Shown here in pieces: positions 14,939-23,366 of a DNA stretch of 57,053 nt. The DNA comes from Bacillota bacterium. Its GTDB lineage: Bacteria > Bacillota > Clostridia > Christensenellales > UBA1242. The position numbers and the translations under genes were made by a program. The first letter of the stretch is position 1; the number at the start of each line of letters is the position of its first letter. Under the pieces are notes generated by a model. That model was not told where the DNA came from. It was given only the letters and a program-made list of their open reading frames with translations, and searched no databases. The stretch covers positions 1 through 57,053 of the forward strand of contig WRBO01000011.1 in NCBI GenBank assembly GCA_009784555.1, given 5' to 3'.

Positions 14939-15847
14939 ATGATACACGAAAACATTTTGGCGGCGGTCGGTGAAACACCGATTGTTGCACTTGATAAACT
15001 TTGTGCGCGGCACAATATTGACGGTCGAATCTTGGCAAAGATAGAATTTCTGTCACCTGGCTTTTCCAAAAAAGACCGTATTGCAAAATACATGATTGAA
15101 TGTGCGGAAAAATCTGGACGGCTGAAACCTGGCCAAACGGTAATAGAGGCCACCAGCGGCAATACTGGCATCGCCCTCGCCATGGTTTGTGCCGTGCGCG
15201 GATATCCGTTCGTCGCGGTCATGAGCGACGGGAACAGCATCGAACGAATCAAAATGATGGAAAACTTCGGCGCGACCGTGGATTTGGTTCCACGAACGGG
15301 CAAACCTGGCCAGGTCTCTGGCGAAGACCTTAAACGGGTCGCCGCACGGTTCGATATACTGGCGGACGAACTGGGTGCGTTTCGGGTCGGTCAATTCACA
15401 AACGCCGAAAACTTGGATACCCACCACATCCACACCGCGAACGAAATCATCCGCGATGCGGGCGACTTCGATGCCTTTTGTGACTTTGTGGGAACGGGCG
15501 GCACGTTCGAGGGCGTTGCCAAACGCCTGCGCGAACATAACCCAAACATCAAATGCCTGCGTGTCATGCCGGCACAAAAGACACACAGTATCCAGGGCGG
15601 CGGCTATTTCCACGATGTCCCATTCAAATGCGATACTCGTTGTGACGGTGAAATTGCCGTTGAATGTCGCGATGGGGCATACTGGCGACGTGAATTGGCG
15701 ACAATCTGCGGAATTGCGGGTGGACTGTCTACGGGTGCAAACTTGGCTGCTGCGGTGCAATGGCTACGCGAAAATCCTGGCAAAACAATTGTCATGTTGG
15801 TTAATGACAGCTACCTAAACTATCTGTCAACGCACACGCACTCTTGA
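14939..15847 (+). CDS. Cysteine synthase family PLP enzyme
   Basis: This 302-residue fold-type II PLP enzyme follows the O-acetylserine sulfhydrylase plan. LSPGFSKKDRIAKYM contains the PLP lysine Lys45 (KDR context), TSGNTGIALA (72-81) grips the substrate and phosphate, and FVGTGGTFEGVAKRLRE is the glycine-rich phosphate cup. GGLSTGANLAAAV is the C-terminal family motif. The usual PGGSVKDR is changed to PGFSKKDR, so its substrate may differ; cystathionine beta-synthase or an O-phosphoserine-type enzyme are alternatives. ATG 14939 follows AAGGGG. Control by the leader ORF and hairpin upstream is likely. pdxS, which makes the PLP cofactor, follows on the same strand. Confidence 0.8.
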   Translation: MIHENILAAVGETPIVALDKLCARHNIDGRILAKIEFLSPGFSKKDRIAKYMIECAEKSGRLKPGQTVIEATSGNTGIALAMVCAVRGYPFVAVMSDGNSIERIKMMENFGATVDLVPRTGKPGQVSGEDLKRVAARFDILADELGAFRVGQFTNAENLDTHHIHTANEIIRDAGDFDAFCDFVGTGGTFEGVAKRLREHNPNIKCLRVMPAQKTHSIQGGGYFHDVPFKCDTRCDGEIAVECRDGAYWRRELATICGIAGGLSTGANLAAAVQWLRENPGKTIVMLVNDSYLNYLSTHTHS

Positions 15848-15900
15848 CATGAACGCCGCAATCGGCGAAACTATACATAACACAAACGGAGGGAACCAAA

Positions 15901-16773
15901 ATGGTTAAACTTGATAAACAAATTCTGGACATGAACAACGGATTTCGTGGCGGTGTAATCATGGACGTCGTGAACGTCGCCGAGGCCAAAATAGCCGAGG
16001 CCGCGGGCGCGGTCGCCGTAATGGCACTGGAAAGGGTGCCCAGTGACATTCGCCGTGACGGCGGCGTGGCCCGTATGTCCGACCCCCAAATGATAGCCGA
16101 AATCCAGGCGGCGGTAAAAATCCCCGTCATGGCAAAGGTTCGTATCGGTCACTTTGTCGAGGCACAAATTCTCGAATCACTGGCCGTCCAATACATTGAC
16201 GAGTCCGAGGTTCTAACCCCCGCGGACGACCAATTCCACATCGACAAATCAAAATTCAAAACCGCGTTCGTGTGCGGCGCAACAAACCTGGGCGAGGCCC
16301 TGCGCCGTATTAACGAGGGTGCGGCAATGATACGAACAAAAGGCGAGGCGGGCACGGGCAACGTGATAGAGGCCGTTCGTCATTGGCGCAAAATTACTGA
16401 CGAAATTAACTCGTTGAAAACGGAAAAAGACATCGCCAAACGCGCGGCGGAAATGCGCGTTCCCGTCAAACTGGTTGAATGGGTGCGCGACAACGGGCGA
16501 CTGCCTGTTGTTACATTCGTTGCGGGTGGCGTTGCAACCCCTGCCGATGCGGCAATGATGATGCAAATGGGTGCCGAAGGCGTATTCGTAGGCAGTGGAA
16601 TTTTCAAATCCAGCGACCCAAAGGCACGTGCCGAGGCAATCGTTCGGGCCGTCAAAAATTACAACAACCCAAAAATCATCACCGATGCTTCGCGAGGTTT
16701 GGGAACATGTATGCCCAGTTTGGAAATTTCGCAAATCCCCGAAGGACAAATCTTTGCAAAACGCGGGATATAG
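15901..16773 (+). CDS. pdxS: Pyridoxal 5'-phosphate synthase lyase subunit PdxS
   Basis: This 290-residue TIM-barrel subunit assembles PLP from ribose 5-phosphate, glyceraldehyde 3-phosphate and ammonia. It is highly conserved: [46 protein letters not shown] (Lys79, forms the sugar imine) and [11 protein letters not shown] (Lys147, second imine). The start has GGAGGG upstream. The glutaminase partner PdxT is usually the next gene, but here a transglycosylase follows and pdxT is absent from the window. PdxS must then use a PdxT encoded elsewhere or free ammonia. It lies 53 bases after the PLP-dependent cysteine-synthase gene. Confidence 0.97.
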   Translation: MVKLDKQILDMNNGFRGGVIMDVVNVAEAKIAEAAGAVAVMALERVPSDIRRDGGVARMSDPQMIAEIQAAVKIPVMAKVRIGHFVEAQILESLAVQYIDESEVLTPADDQFHIDKSKFKTAFVCGATNLGEALRRINEGAAMIRTKGEAGTGNVIEAVRHWRKITDEINSLKTEKDIAKRAAEMRVPVKLVEWVRDNGRLPVVTFVAGGVATPADAAMMMQMGAEGVFVGSGIFKSSDPKARAEAIVRAVKNYNNPKIITDASRGLGTCMPSLEISQIPEGQIFAKRGI

Positions 16774-16807
16774 GCTTAACTCGGCATATAGTTGCACACA
16801 ATAGTAC

Positions 16808-17356
16808 ATGGCAAAAAAAATCCTTGCCCTGTCCTTGGTCTTTATTTTTATATCTGTTGGGATATTCGCGGTGTTGCTCACCGTGGTTTTCCCATTGCCA
16901 TCAAAATACAGGGATGAAATCAACTCCGCCGCACGTCGCTTTGATATCGAACCTGATTTGATTGCGGCCATCATACGGGCCGAGAGCGGTTTTCGCGCGG
17001 ATGCAGTTAGTCCCCGCGGGGCGGTCGGCCTGATGCAGTTAATGCCCGCAACCGCACGGTATATCGGCGAAAAGGTCGGATTTGCGGACGCGCACGAGAG
17101 CGTGCATATACCAAGTTTCAACATCACCCTCGGCACGGCCTACCTGCGATATCTGTTCGATAAATTCGGTGACTTGCAAACCGTGCTGATTGCCTATAAC
17201 GCGGGCGAGGGACGGGTATCAAACTGGCTAACCATGAATGACTTTTCGACTACGCGTGATGGGCGGGCGGTGTTGCGAACATCCCCATATCCCGAAACCA
17301 ATGCGTATGTGCGGCGGGTGATGCGTGGACGCTCGTGGTACCGATGGCGAATATAA
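16808..17356 (+). CDS. Membrane-anchored lytic transglycosylase (SLT domain)
   Basis: This 182-residue protein has an N-terminal signal anchor (residues 4-30) followed directly by an SLT/goose-lysozyme-like domain. AAIIRAESGF contains the catalytic Glu59, GLMQLMP (74-80) is the second family motif, and LIAYNAGEGRV the third. It would cleave the glycan strands of peptidoglycan on the outer face of the membrane without water, forming anhydromuramyl ends. It is short because it has no other domain, as in the YjbJ-like enzymes of Bacillota. No Shine-Dalgarno is seen; CACAAT ends five bases before the ATG, so a leaderless transcript is possible here too. Confidence 0.9.
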   Translation: MAKKILALSLVFIFISVGIFAVLLTVVFPLPSKYRDEINSAARRFDIEPDLIAAIIRAESGFRADAVSPRGAVGLMQLMPATARYIGEKVGFADAHESVHIPSFNITLGTAYLRYLFDKFGDLQTVLIAYNAGEGRVSNWLTMNDFSTTRDGRAVLRTSPYPETNAYVRRVMRGRSWYRWRI

Positions 17357-17357
17357 C

Positions 17358-17388
17358 TTGACTACTATGCCCTATATGGGAGTATAAT
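17358..17388 (+). promoter_or_regulatory. Promoter of the rseP leader
   Basis: TTGACT (17358-17363) and TATAAT (17383-17388) with a 19-base spacer. The predicted start is within two or three bases of ATG 17397. Confidence 0.5.
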
Positions 17389-17396
17389 TGGGTACT

Positions 17397-17474
17397 ATGA
17401 CTAGTGAGCAAGGCGAACGTGTATTAATTAACTTTAATGTCCAAGGTTCTCCCGAAGGGAGGTTCTTATGTTGA
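17397..17474 (+). CDS. 25-residue leaderless ORF overlapping the start of rseP
   Basis: It starts at the predicted transcription start and reads MTSEQGERVLINFNVQGSPE followed by GRFLC and TGA. It passes through the CTCCC-GAA-GGGAG hairpin and ends inside the first codons of rseP (TGATG at 17472-17476). Translating it would unfold the hairpin and deliver ribosomes to the rseP start. There is no homologue I recognise, so its reality rests on position. Confidence 0.4.
   Translation: MTSEQGERVLINFNVQGSPEGRFLC
17449..17462 (+). promoter_or_regulatory. Hairpin sequestering the rseP ribosome-binding site
   Basis: CTCCC (17449-17453), loop GAA and GGGAG (17457-17461) form a compact hairpin. GGGAGG (17457-17462) is the Shine-Dalgarno of rseP, so initiation should need the hairpin to open, for example by ribosomes reading the short ORF at 17397. 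Confidence 0.5.
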
Positions 17475-18670
17475 TGACCATTGTGTATATTTTTTTGGCG
17501 ATACTAATTCTGATGTTCATGATTACCGTTCATGAACTGGGACACTATCTGGCGGGCAAGTGGCTGGGCTTTCGTATTAACGAATTTTCCATTGGTTTTG
17601 GCAAGGCCCTGTATAAACGCCAGTCCAAGAAAACGGGCGAGGTTTTTGCAATCCGTATGATACCCCTGGGCGGATATTGTGCGTTCGAGGGCGAGGACGC
17701 CGCGGGTTCTGGCGGTCACGACGCGGGTAAATCCGAGGTTCGCGAGCGCGAGGACGAAGGCACCCTAGAGGAAAATGCATACGCCAAGCACGAGGACAAA
17801 AAGCGCGAGGACGAGTTCCCAGATGCAAAGGGCGTTCCATTTAACCAGGCACCGCCATGGAAGCGGTTGATTGTATTATTCAGCGGCGGTTTCGCAAACT
17901 TTATCTGTGCGATTATTTTTTGCGTTGTGTTGATGATGGTGTTCGGATATTACCAAGGGGTAGGATTCGGCAGTATCAGCGACAACAGTCCCAATGCCCC
18001 GGGCGAGGGTGTTGCCGTACATGAACGTTTGATGGAGGGGGATATCCTGGTCGGTATCGACGGCGAGCGATTTACGTTGCTAAATGGTTTCAGCCAAGTC
18101 ATGGGTCGCATCAATGTCCCGCGCGGTGAAACGCGCGAGGTTGAATTTACCGTTTTGCGCAACGACCAAGAGCGAACTATTGTCGGGTACGTAATACATG
18201 ACCAAGTTCGTAATGCCGACGGCGACCTGGAATGGCGTATAATGATTGGGGTTTATCATGCCGAATCGGTGTACCTGCGCGAGGGATTTTTCAGTGCGCT
18301 TTGGCGTGGTTTCTTGTTCAGTTTTGAATTGGCGTGGGTTATACTTGAATTCCTGTGGATGCTGATAACTGGGCAGTTGGGATTATCGGGTATTGGTGGC
18401 CCTGGGGCAACGATAAGTGTCATTTCCGAGGCCGTTGGAAACAACCTGATTAATATCCTATTGTTGGTGCCATTGATAAGTGTCAACTTGGCGGTGTTTA
18501 ACCTGTTGCCTATACCTGCCCTTGATGGTGCGCGTATGGTGTTTGTTGGGATTGAATGGGCGCGCGGGAAACCGGTCAACCCAGAAATCGAGGGGCGCAT
18601 TCACCTCGTCGGCCTGTTGCTCTTATTTACCCTTGTCATATTGGCCGACCTCAATTGGTTCTTCTTCTGA
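17468..18670 (+). CDS. rseP: Site-2 intramembrane protease RseP/RasP (M50)
   Basis: This 400-residue zinc metalloprotease cuts transmembrane substrates such as anti-sigma factors and signal peptide remnants. VHELGHYLAG at residues 21-30 supplies the HExxH zinc ligands His22 and His26 with Glu23. NLLPIPALDGARM near the C-terminus supplies the third ligand, Asp. Between them is a PDZ domain (GEGVAVHERLMEGDILVGID). Oddly, about 50 very charged residues (GGHDAGKSEVREREDEGTLE and onward) separate GGYCAFEGED from PFNQAPPWKR, larger than usual. The start is ATG 17468 or ATG 17474; the latter overlaps the upstream ORF stop as TGATG. Confidence 0.93.
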   Translation: MLMTIVYIFLAILILMFMITVHELGHYLAGKWLGFRINEFSIGFGKALYKRQSKKTGEVFAIRMIPLGGYCAFEGEDAAGSGGHDAGKSEVREREDEGTLEENAYAKHEDKKREDEFPDAKGVPFNQAPPWKRLIVLFSGGFANFICAIIFCVVLMMVFGYYQGVGFGSISDNSPNAPGEGVAVHERLMEGDILVGIDGERFTLLNGFSQVMGRINVPRGETREVEFTVLRNDQERTIVGYVIHDQVRNADGDLEWRIMIGVYHAESVYLREGFFSALWRGFLFSFELAWVILEFLWMLITGQLGLSGIGGPGATISVISEAVGNNLINILLLVPLISVNLAVFNLLPIPALDGARMVFVGIEWARGKPVNPEIEGRIHLVGLLLLFTLVILADLNWFFF

Positions 18671-18691
18671 CGAAAAATATTTAATTTGGGT

Positions 18692-18746
18692 AAAATCCCT
18701 TGGGGGGGGTTATTACTTTTGAAATTTCTGTTGGGGGGGGTTTTTC
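18692..18746 (+). repeat. Dispersed G8-tract repeat, copy A
   Basis: The first 30 bases (18692-18721) are identical to 46360-46389. The unit is AAAATCCCTT, eight G, TTATTACTTTTG, about 11 variable bases, a second eight-G tract and a T run. It lies in the gap between rseP and dinB, whose 3' ends face each other. The rest of this gap (18747-18853) holds only a small CAAAGG/CCTTTG hairpin near 18778-18798. Confidence 0.7.
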
Positions 18747-18853
18747 CAAGGAGCCGCGAGGTGTAATATTCAGTTGTCAAAGGTAGCCGACGCCTTTGCA
18801 GTTTATGGTAACACGAGGTTTTTGTATGTAAAGGGGGTCACTGACATTTTTTG

Positions 18854-20110
18854 TCATTCTTCTTCGGTTTCTTTTTCCTCGTCGTATTTATCCAATACCT
18901 CGAAATCCAATCCAACTTGGGAACCCATTAGGGTCCCGAATGCCAATTTCTCGGTTCCATGCTTAATGCGAATTTTGTCGAACAGGGCCGAAAATTTGGA
19001 CAGGGTATCCTCGGCCTCGGTCATATGGAACATGTCCAGTTGCGTTGGACAAACACCCTCGATTAAATTTGACACGGCAACACGCAACCCGCGGACGGGT
19101 CGAATATTCACATTTGTACCCCACAGGCGGTCAAACACATGCATCGCCGATTCGGTTATGGTTTGTTGGTTGCTGGTTGGAATTGCTATTGATTCCTGGG
19201 CCCCGCACCATGCCAGGTTCGCATCGCGTATAGACAGGGACACGGTACGGCCGCGCAGGCACTTTTTGCGCAGGCGGGTTGCGACCTCTTCGGCCAGGAT
19301 ATATATCAACTGGAAAATCTCGGCCCGTGTTGTCATGTCGCGGGGCACGGTTGTGCCGTTGCCGACACTCTTGACCGTGTCCGCGGCCGTTGCGGGGGAT
19401 ACGGGGTCGGTGTCCATACCCGCGGCCATATGGACAAGTTTATATGCGGTGATGCCGAACCGTGCCGAGAGCAAGTCCGCATCCACCCGCGACAAATCGC
19501 CGATGGTGTGTACGTTCAATTGGTTAAGGGTTTTCAACGTGCGCCGCCCGACAAACAACATGTCGGACACGGGCAGAGGGAATATCACATCGCGGTAATT
19601 GTCGCGGGTGATGACGGTCACGGCGTCGGGCTTTTTAATATCACTGCCCAATTTTGCATATGTTTTGTTCCACGACACGCCAACGGAAATGGTCAGACCC
19701 AATTCATCCCGCACCGTTTGACGAATTTTGTCGGCGATTTCGGGGCCGCTGCCGAATAGTTTTTGCGAGCCCGTTACGTCCAACCATGCCTCGTCAATGC
19801 CAAACGGTTCAATCAGGTCGGTGAAACGGTAATATATCTCGCGAACGCGGCGGGAATAGTGACTGTACAAATTGTGTTGGGGTTTGATGATTTTGATGCC
19901 CGGACACTTTTGTTCGGCCATCCACACCGCGTCGCCCGTACGAACCCCTGCCTTTTTCGCGCGTTCGCATTTTGCCAGGACGATTCCCTTGCGAACCTCG
20001 GGGTCGCCGCACACCGCAACGGCGTGTTCGCGTAATGACGGGTCCAAAATAATCTCTACCGAGGCAAAGAAGTTATTCAGGTCACAATGCAAAATCACGC
20101 GGTCGTTCAC
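18854..20110 (-). CDS. dinB: DNA polymerase IV (Y family, DinB)
   Basis: This 418-residue translesion polymerase carries CDLNNFFASVE at residues 9-19 (Asp10, metal ligand, with the FF steric gate) and GIDEAWLDVTG (Asp106, Glu107). VGVSWNKTYAKLGSDIKKPD follows, and VGRRTLKTLNQLNVHTIGDL is the helix-hairpin-helix of the thumb. The C-terminal little-finger domain is complete. It ends in an acidic DEEKETEEE tail without an obvious clamp-binding motif. The reading frame extends further upstream, but the family start matches GTG 20110 (M-N-D-R-V-I). The -10 TATACT ends six bases before that GTG, predicting a leaderless mRNA. It is divergent from galU, and no LexA box was recognised. Confidence 0.93.
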   Translation of the reverse strand: MNDRVILHCDLNNFFASVEIILDPSLREHAVAVCGDPEVRKGIVLAKCERAKKAGVRTGDAVWMAEQKCPGIKIIKPQHNLYSHYSRRVREIYYRFTDLIEPFGIDEAWLDVTGSQKLFGSGPEIADKIRQTVRDELGLTISVGVSWNKTYAKLGSDIKKPDAVTVITRDNYRDVIFPLPVSDMLFVGRRTLKTLNQLNVHTIGDLSRVDADLLSARFGITAYKLVHMAAGMDTDPVSPATAADTVKSVGNGTTVPRDMTTRAEIFQLIYILAEEVATRLRKKCLRGRTVSLSIRDANLAWCGAQESIAIPTSNQQTITESAMHVFDRLWGTNVNIRPVRGLRVAVSNLIEGVCPTQLDMFHMTEAEDTLSKFSALFDKIRIKHGTEKLAFGTLMGSQVGLDFEVLDKYDEEKETEEE

Positions 20111-20115
20111 AGTTC

Positions 20116-20122
20116 TAGTATA
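20116..20122. promoter_or_regulatory. Shared -10 element of the divergent dinB and galU genes
   Basis: The 9-mer CTAGTATAG (20115-20123) reads TAGTAT on the plus strand, towards galU, and TATACT on the minus strand, towards dinB. The two -10 hexamers overlap by five bases, so the polymerases must exclude each other. For dinB the predicted start is the GTG at 20110. Confidence 0.5.
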
Positions 20123-20140
20123 GCCGAAATAAAAAAGGAT

Positions 20141-20809
20141 ATGGATAACAAAGTTAGAAAAGCGGTGATTTGTTGTGGCGGGATGGCTACGCGATTTTTG
20201 CCGATGTCGCGAGGCGTGCCAAAGGAGATGTTGCCAATATGGGACAGGCCCGCCATCCATTACATCGTGGACGAATTGGTCGCGGCGGGGATAGGGGAGG
20301 TTTTGTTTTTAATCGGTCATGGGCGCGAGTCATTGATTAGGTACTTTGACGGGTTTACCGATGTCGACATTTTTTATCGCACCGTGCCGAAACCGTTGGG
20401 CCCCGCGGATAACATCATGCACGCGCGGTCGTGGGTGGGGGAAGATGATTTTATCGTTGCATATTGTGATGATGTGTTCAGTGATGGCAATCCGACGATG
20501 GAATTGTTGACCATTGACGCGCCCGCGATTTCGGTGTGTTCGGTGCCGTGGGCGGACGCGCACAAATACGGTGTTGTGGTTGACGGGCGAATTATTGAAA
20601 AACCCGCCGAGCCAAAATCCAACATGGTTGCGTGTGGGCGGTATTTGTTAACGCCCGTGGTATTTGATTTAATTGCGGATGACAAATGCATGGTGTCGGT
20701 TTTGAATAAACTTTCGTTCAAAACATTTGAAACCAAGGCCAAGAGATTCGATATCGGCGGGCCAAGGGGATTGTTCGAGGTTAATCAGTTCGTCAGTCGG
20801 TCCAAATGA
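20141..20809 (+). CDS. Sugar nucleotidyltransferase, GalU-like
   Basis: This protein of about 222 residues has a nucleotidyltransferase fold like UTP-glucose-1-phosphate uridylyltransferase. RKAVICCGGMATRFLPMSRG is the nucleotide loop, followed by VPKEMLPIWDRPAIHYIVDE and KPLGPADNIMHARS. YCDDVF holds the metal-binding aspartate. FDIGGPRGLFEVNQF matches the end of GalU. It is shorter than GalU (about 290) and has CGGMATR instead of GAGLGTR, so it may use a different sugar phosphate. UDP-glucose for cell-envelope glycans is the likeliest product. ATG 20141 gives the correct N-terminus; AAGGA sits only one base before it, so initiation is unusual. The last 25 bases overlap the convergent recO. 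Confidence 0.75.
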   Translation: MDNKVRKAVICCGGMATRFLPMSRGVPKEMLPIWDRPAIHYIVDELVAAGIGEVLFLIGHGRESLIRYFDGFTDVDIFYRTVPKPLGPADNIMHARSWVGEDDFIVAYCDDVFSDGNPTMELLTIDAPAISVCSVPWADAHKYGVVVDGRIIEKPAEPKSNMVACGRYLLTPVVFDLIADDKCMVSVLNKLSFKTFETKAKRFDIGGPRGLFEVNQFVSRSK

Positions 20810-21390
20810 GGAATTGCAAAATCCATGTTGACCATGAATGCGTGGGCGATTTCGCGGATGATGTTGCGTGCCTCGGTCAATCCGATTTCAACATCGTCTA
20901 GGTTTTCGGTTTCGTAAAATTCCGCCAGTTTGTCCGCGTGTGGGCTTTCCTCCAATCCGTAACCCATATTGACCAACAGGTGTGAATAGAAGTGAATAAA
21001 TATCTTGAAGCAACTGACCGACGAATTTCCAAGCAAGTTTAATGTTACGATGGTGTCCAGGAAGATTTGGTGATGGTCTTCGTGATATTCGCGCATTAAT
21101 TTTGCCAATGTTTCGGCGATGGATGATGCCAGGTAAAATCGGTTCAAATCGGCGGCGATTCCCATCCCGCCTTGTAATATATGTGCGGTCATAACGCGTG
21201 CGCCCGTTATTGTAAATTCGCAGACGTTGAACAACTGCAGTGCGCCCTTTAACTTTGCCGTGGGTTTTTGCGCGCCCGTTGCGTATACGATGCGGATACC
21301 CTCGTTTGAAAACAGGGTCAGGCGCAAATCATGTTCTTTGTGTTTATTCGCCGCGACAATTATGGCGGTCAGCTTTTCGACAGGTTTCAT
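20785..21390 (-). CDS. recO: DNA repair protein RecO
   Basis: This 201-residue protein begins with the RecO OB-fold: KLTAIIVAANKHKEHDLRLT, then LFSNEGIRIVYATGAQKPTA and KLKGALQLFNVCEF. An all-helical C-terminal part follows, including SSIAETLAKLMREYHED. RecO loads RecA and anneals single strands with RecR. The Cys4 zinc finger of many RecO proteins is missing, and the protein is somewhat short. Placement next to yqzL, a known neighbour in Bacillus, supports the call. I prefer ATG 21390 to upstream starts because KPVEKLTAI is the natural N-terminus, and the extended -10 TGCGATATT ends six bases before it (leaderless). The 3' end overlaps galU. Confidence 0.8.
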   Translation of the reverse strand: MKPVEKLTAIIVAANKHKEHDLRLTLFSNEGIRIVYATGAQKPTAKLKGALQLFNVCEFTITGARVMTAHILQGGMGIAADLNRFYLASSIAETLAKLMREYHEDHHQIFLDTIVTLNLLGNSSVSCFKIFIHFYSHLLVNMGYGLEESPHADKLAEFYETENLDDVEIGLTEARNIIREIAHAFMVNMDFAIPHLDRLTN

Positions 21391-21436
21391 CATAATAATA
21401 TCGCATAGAATTCGCCCCAACCGCAAATAAATAGAT

Positions 21437-21538
21437 ATGGAAAAAGAAATGACAACCGAATTGGCGTGGAAACTTTTCGAGAAGACGGGCGAAATCGGAT
21501 ACTTTAACTTATACGTTGCGTTAGGCGGAAAAAACTGA
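21437..21538 (+). CDS. yqzL: YqzL-like small protein
   Basis: This 33-residue product reads [20 protein letters not shown] followed by [13 protein letters not shown]. YqzL family proteins are about 45 residues with the same W-[KR]-x-F-x-x-T-G-x-I-x-x-[YF] pattern and sit beside recO in Bacillus. The function is unknown. Here the gene is divergent from recO, whereas in Bacillus both are on one strand, so a local inversion has occurred. The two starts are 46 bases apart. No Shine-Dalgarno is visible. Confidence 0.7.
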   Translation: MEKEMTTELAWKLFEKTGEIGYFNLYVALGGKN

Positions 21539-21544
21539 TAGACT
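21516..21544 (+). promoter_or_regulatory. Promoter for lepA inside the end of yqzL
   Basis: TTGCGT (21516-21521), 17 bases, extended -10 TGATAGACT (TAGACT at 21539-21544). The lepA GTG lies eight bases after the -10, so the mRNA would be leaderless or nearly so. Confidence 0.45.
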
Positions 21545-21552
21545 CTGCCATA

Positions 21553-23349
21553 GTGAAAAATCGGCAGGATTTAATCAGGAACTTTTGCATTGTGGCGCAC
21601 ATCGACCATGGGAAATCGACCTTGGCCGACCGTCTTTTGGAATATACGAATACCGTGGCAAAGCGCAGTATGCAGGCCCAGTTATTGGACAGCATGGACA
21701 TAGAGCGCGAGCGGGGGATAACGATAAAGTTAACCCCTACGCGCATGTTTTATGAACACGAGGGCGAGGTGTATACCCTGAACCTGATTGACACCCCGGG
21801 GCATGTGGACTTTACGTACGAAGTCAGTCGCAGTTTGAAAGCATGCGAGGGTGCAATTTTGATTGTTGACGCGGCCCAGGGGGTCGAGGCCCAGACATTG
21901 GCGAACGCGTATTTGGCATTGGATAATCAGCTGGAGGTCATTCCGGTTATTAACAAAATCGACCTGCCCCAGGCAAGGCCGGAGGAAGTTCGTGCCGAGA
22001 TAGAACAGGTAATTGGCCTGGGTGCGGGGTTGGCACCGTTAATATCCGCAAAGGAAGGGATAAACATAGCCGAGGTATTGGAACAGGTTGTTACGTTGTT
22101 GCCATCGCCAAATGGGGACGAGGGTGCGCCGTTGAAATCGCTTGTTTTTGATTGCTTTTATGATAATTATAAGGGCAGCATATGCTTCGTCCGTATCGTT
22201 GATGGTACGGTACGGGCGGGTGACCGTATTCGTTTCATGGCAACGGGCAAAGAATTTGATGTTGTTGATGTTGGAATCTTTTCGCCAAAGATGGAATCGG
22301 TTTCCGTGTTGCGTGCGGGTGATGTTGGATATATCACCGCATCGATTAAAACGGTTAGTGAAATCAAGGTGGGCGACACGATAACGTTGGCGACGAACCC
22401 AGCCAAAGAGCCGTTACCAGGATACAAAGAAGTAAAGCCAGTTGTGTTCAGCGGATTGTTCCCCGTGGATGGTGACCGTTACGGCGATTTGAAAGACGCG
22501 TTGGACAAATTGAAATTGAACGATGCCAGTTTGGAATTTTCGCCCGAAGTGTCCCAGGCCCTGGGCTTTGGGTTCCGTGTGGGTTTCTTGGGATTGTTGC
22601 ATATGGAGATTATTACGGAACGGTTAGAGCGGGAGTTTAACCTTGACCTGATAACCACCGCACCGTCCGTGTCATATAACGTGCACAAGACGGACGGAAA
22701 TATCTTGGAAATTTCCAACCCATCCAATTTACCAAAGCCAGTAGAGATTGATTTTATCGAGGAACCGTACGTGTCTCTGGCGATTTTTACGCCGCCCGAG
22801 TACGTTGGGCCGTTGATGGAGTTGTCCAATAACAAACGCGGCGAATTCATTGACATGCAGTACCTGGATGCCAATCGGGTCAAGTTGAGTTACCTGATAC
22901 CCTTGAACGAGATTGTTTATGACTTTTTTGACCAATTAAAGAGTCGGTCGCGCGGATACGCCAGTTTGGATTACGAACCCCACGGCATGGTCAAGAGTAA
23001 GTTGGTCAAATTGGATATATTGTTAAATGGACAAATATGTGATGCGTTGTCGTTGATTGTGCATACCGACCGTGCATATGAAAAAGGCAAAGGCATCGCC
23101 GAGAAATTAAAAGACGTCATCCCACGCCAAATGTTCGAGGTTCCAATCCAAGCCGCAATAGGCGGCAAGGTCGTTGCCCGTGAAACCGTAAAGGCAATGC
23201 GAAAGGATGTTTTGGCCAAATGTTATGGTGGGGATATATCGCGAAAGCGTAAATTGTTGGAAAAACAAAAAGAGGGAAAAAAGAAAATGCGGATGTTGGG
23301 TAACGTTGAATTACCGTCCGAGGCATTTATATCTATCCTGAAAACCTAG
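21553..23349 (+). CDS. lepA: Elongation factor 4 (LepA)
   Basis: This 598-residue ribosome-binding GTPase starts [20 protein letters not shown], the usual LepA N-terminus. AHIDHGKST is the P-loop, RERGITIK is switch I, DTPGHVDF is G3, NKID is G4. The C-terminal LepA-specific domain ends [17 protein letters not shown]. It back-translocates or remodels stalled ribosomes. The length is standard. The GTG start has no Shine-Dalgarno. hemW follows 17 bases later, the usual Bacillota order. Confidence 0.97.
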   Translation: MKNRQDLIRNFCIVAHIDHGKSTLADRLLEYTNTVAKRSMQAQLLDSMDIERERGITIKLTPTRMFYEHEGEVYTLNLIDTPGHVDFTYEVSRSLKACEGAILIVDAAQGVEAQTLANAYLALDNQLEVIPVINKIDLPQARPEEVRAEIEQVIGLGAGLAPLISAKEGINIAEVLEQVVTLLPSPNGDEGAPLKSLVFDCFYDNYKGSICFVRIVDGTVRAGDRIRFMATGKEFDVVDVGIFSPKMESVSVLRAGDVGYITASIKTVSEIKVGDTITLATNPAKEPLPGYKEVKPVVFSGLFPVDGDRYGDLKDALDKLKLNDASLEFSPEVSQALGFGFRVGFLGLLHMEIITERLEREFNLDLITTAPSVSYNVHKTDGNILEISNPSNLPKPVEIDFIEEPYVSLAIFTPPEYVGPLMELSNNKRGEFIDMQYLDANRVKLSYLIPLNEIVYDFFDQLKSRSRGYASLDYEPHGMVKSKLVKLDILLNGQICDALSLIVHTDRAYEKGKGIAEKLKDVIPRQMFEVPIQAAIGGKVVARETVKAMRKDVLAKCYGGDISRKRKLLEKQKEGKKKMRMLGNVELPSEAFISILKT

Positions 23350-23366
23350 GTGAGAGGAGAAAATTG

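Noticed and set aside
15844-15900. TTGACA at 15844 and TATACA at 15872 as a pdxS promoter
   Set aside because: The spacer is 22 bases, too long; pdxS is probably transcribed with the gene before it.
18774-19598. A 274-codon plus-strand open frame
   Set aside because: It is antisense to dinB, which is a clear family member with all motifs; no initiation signal.
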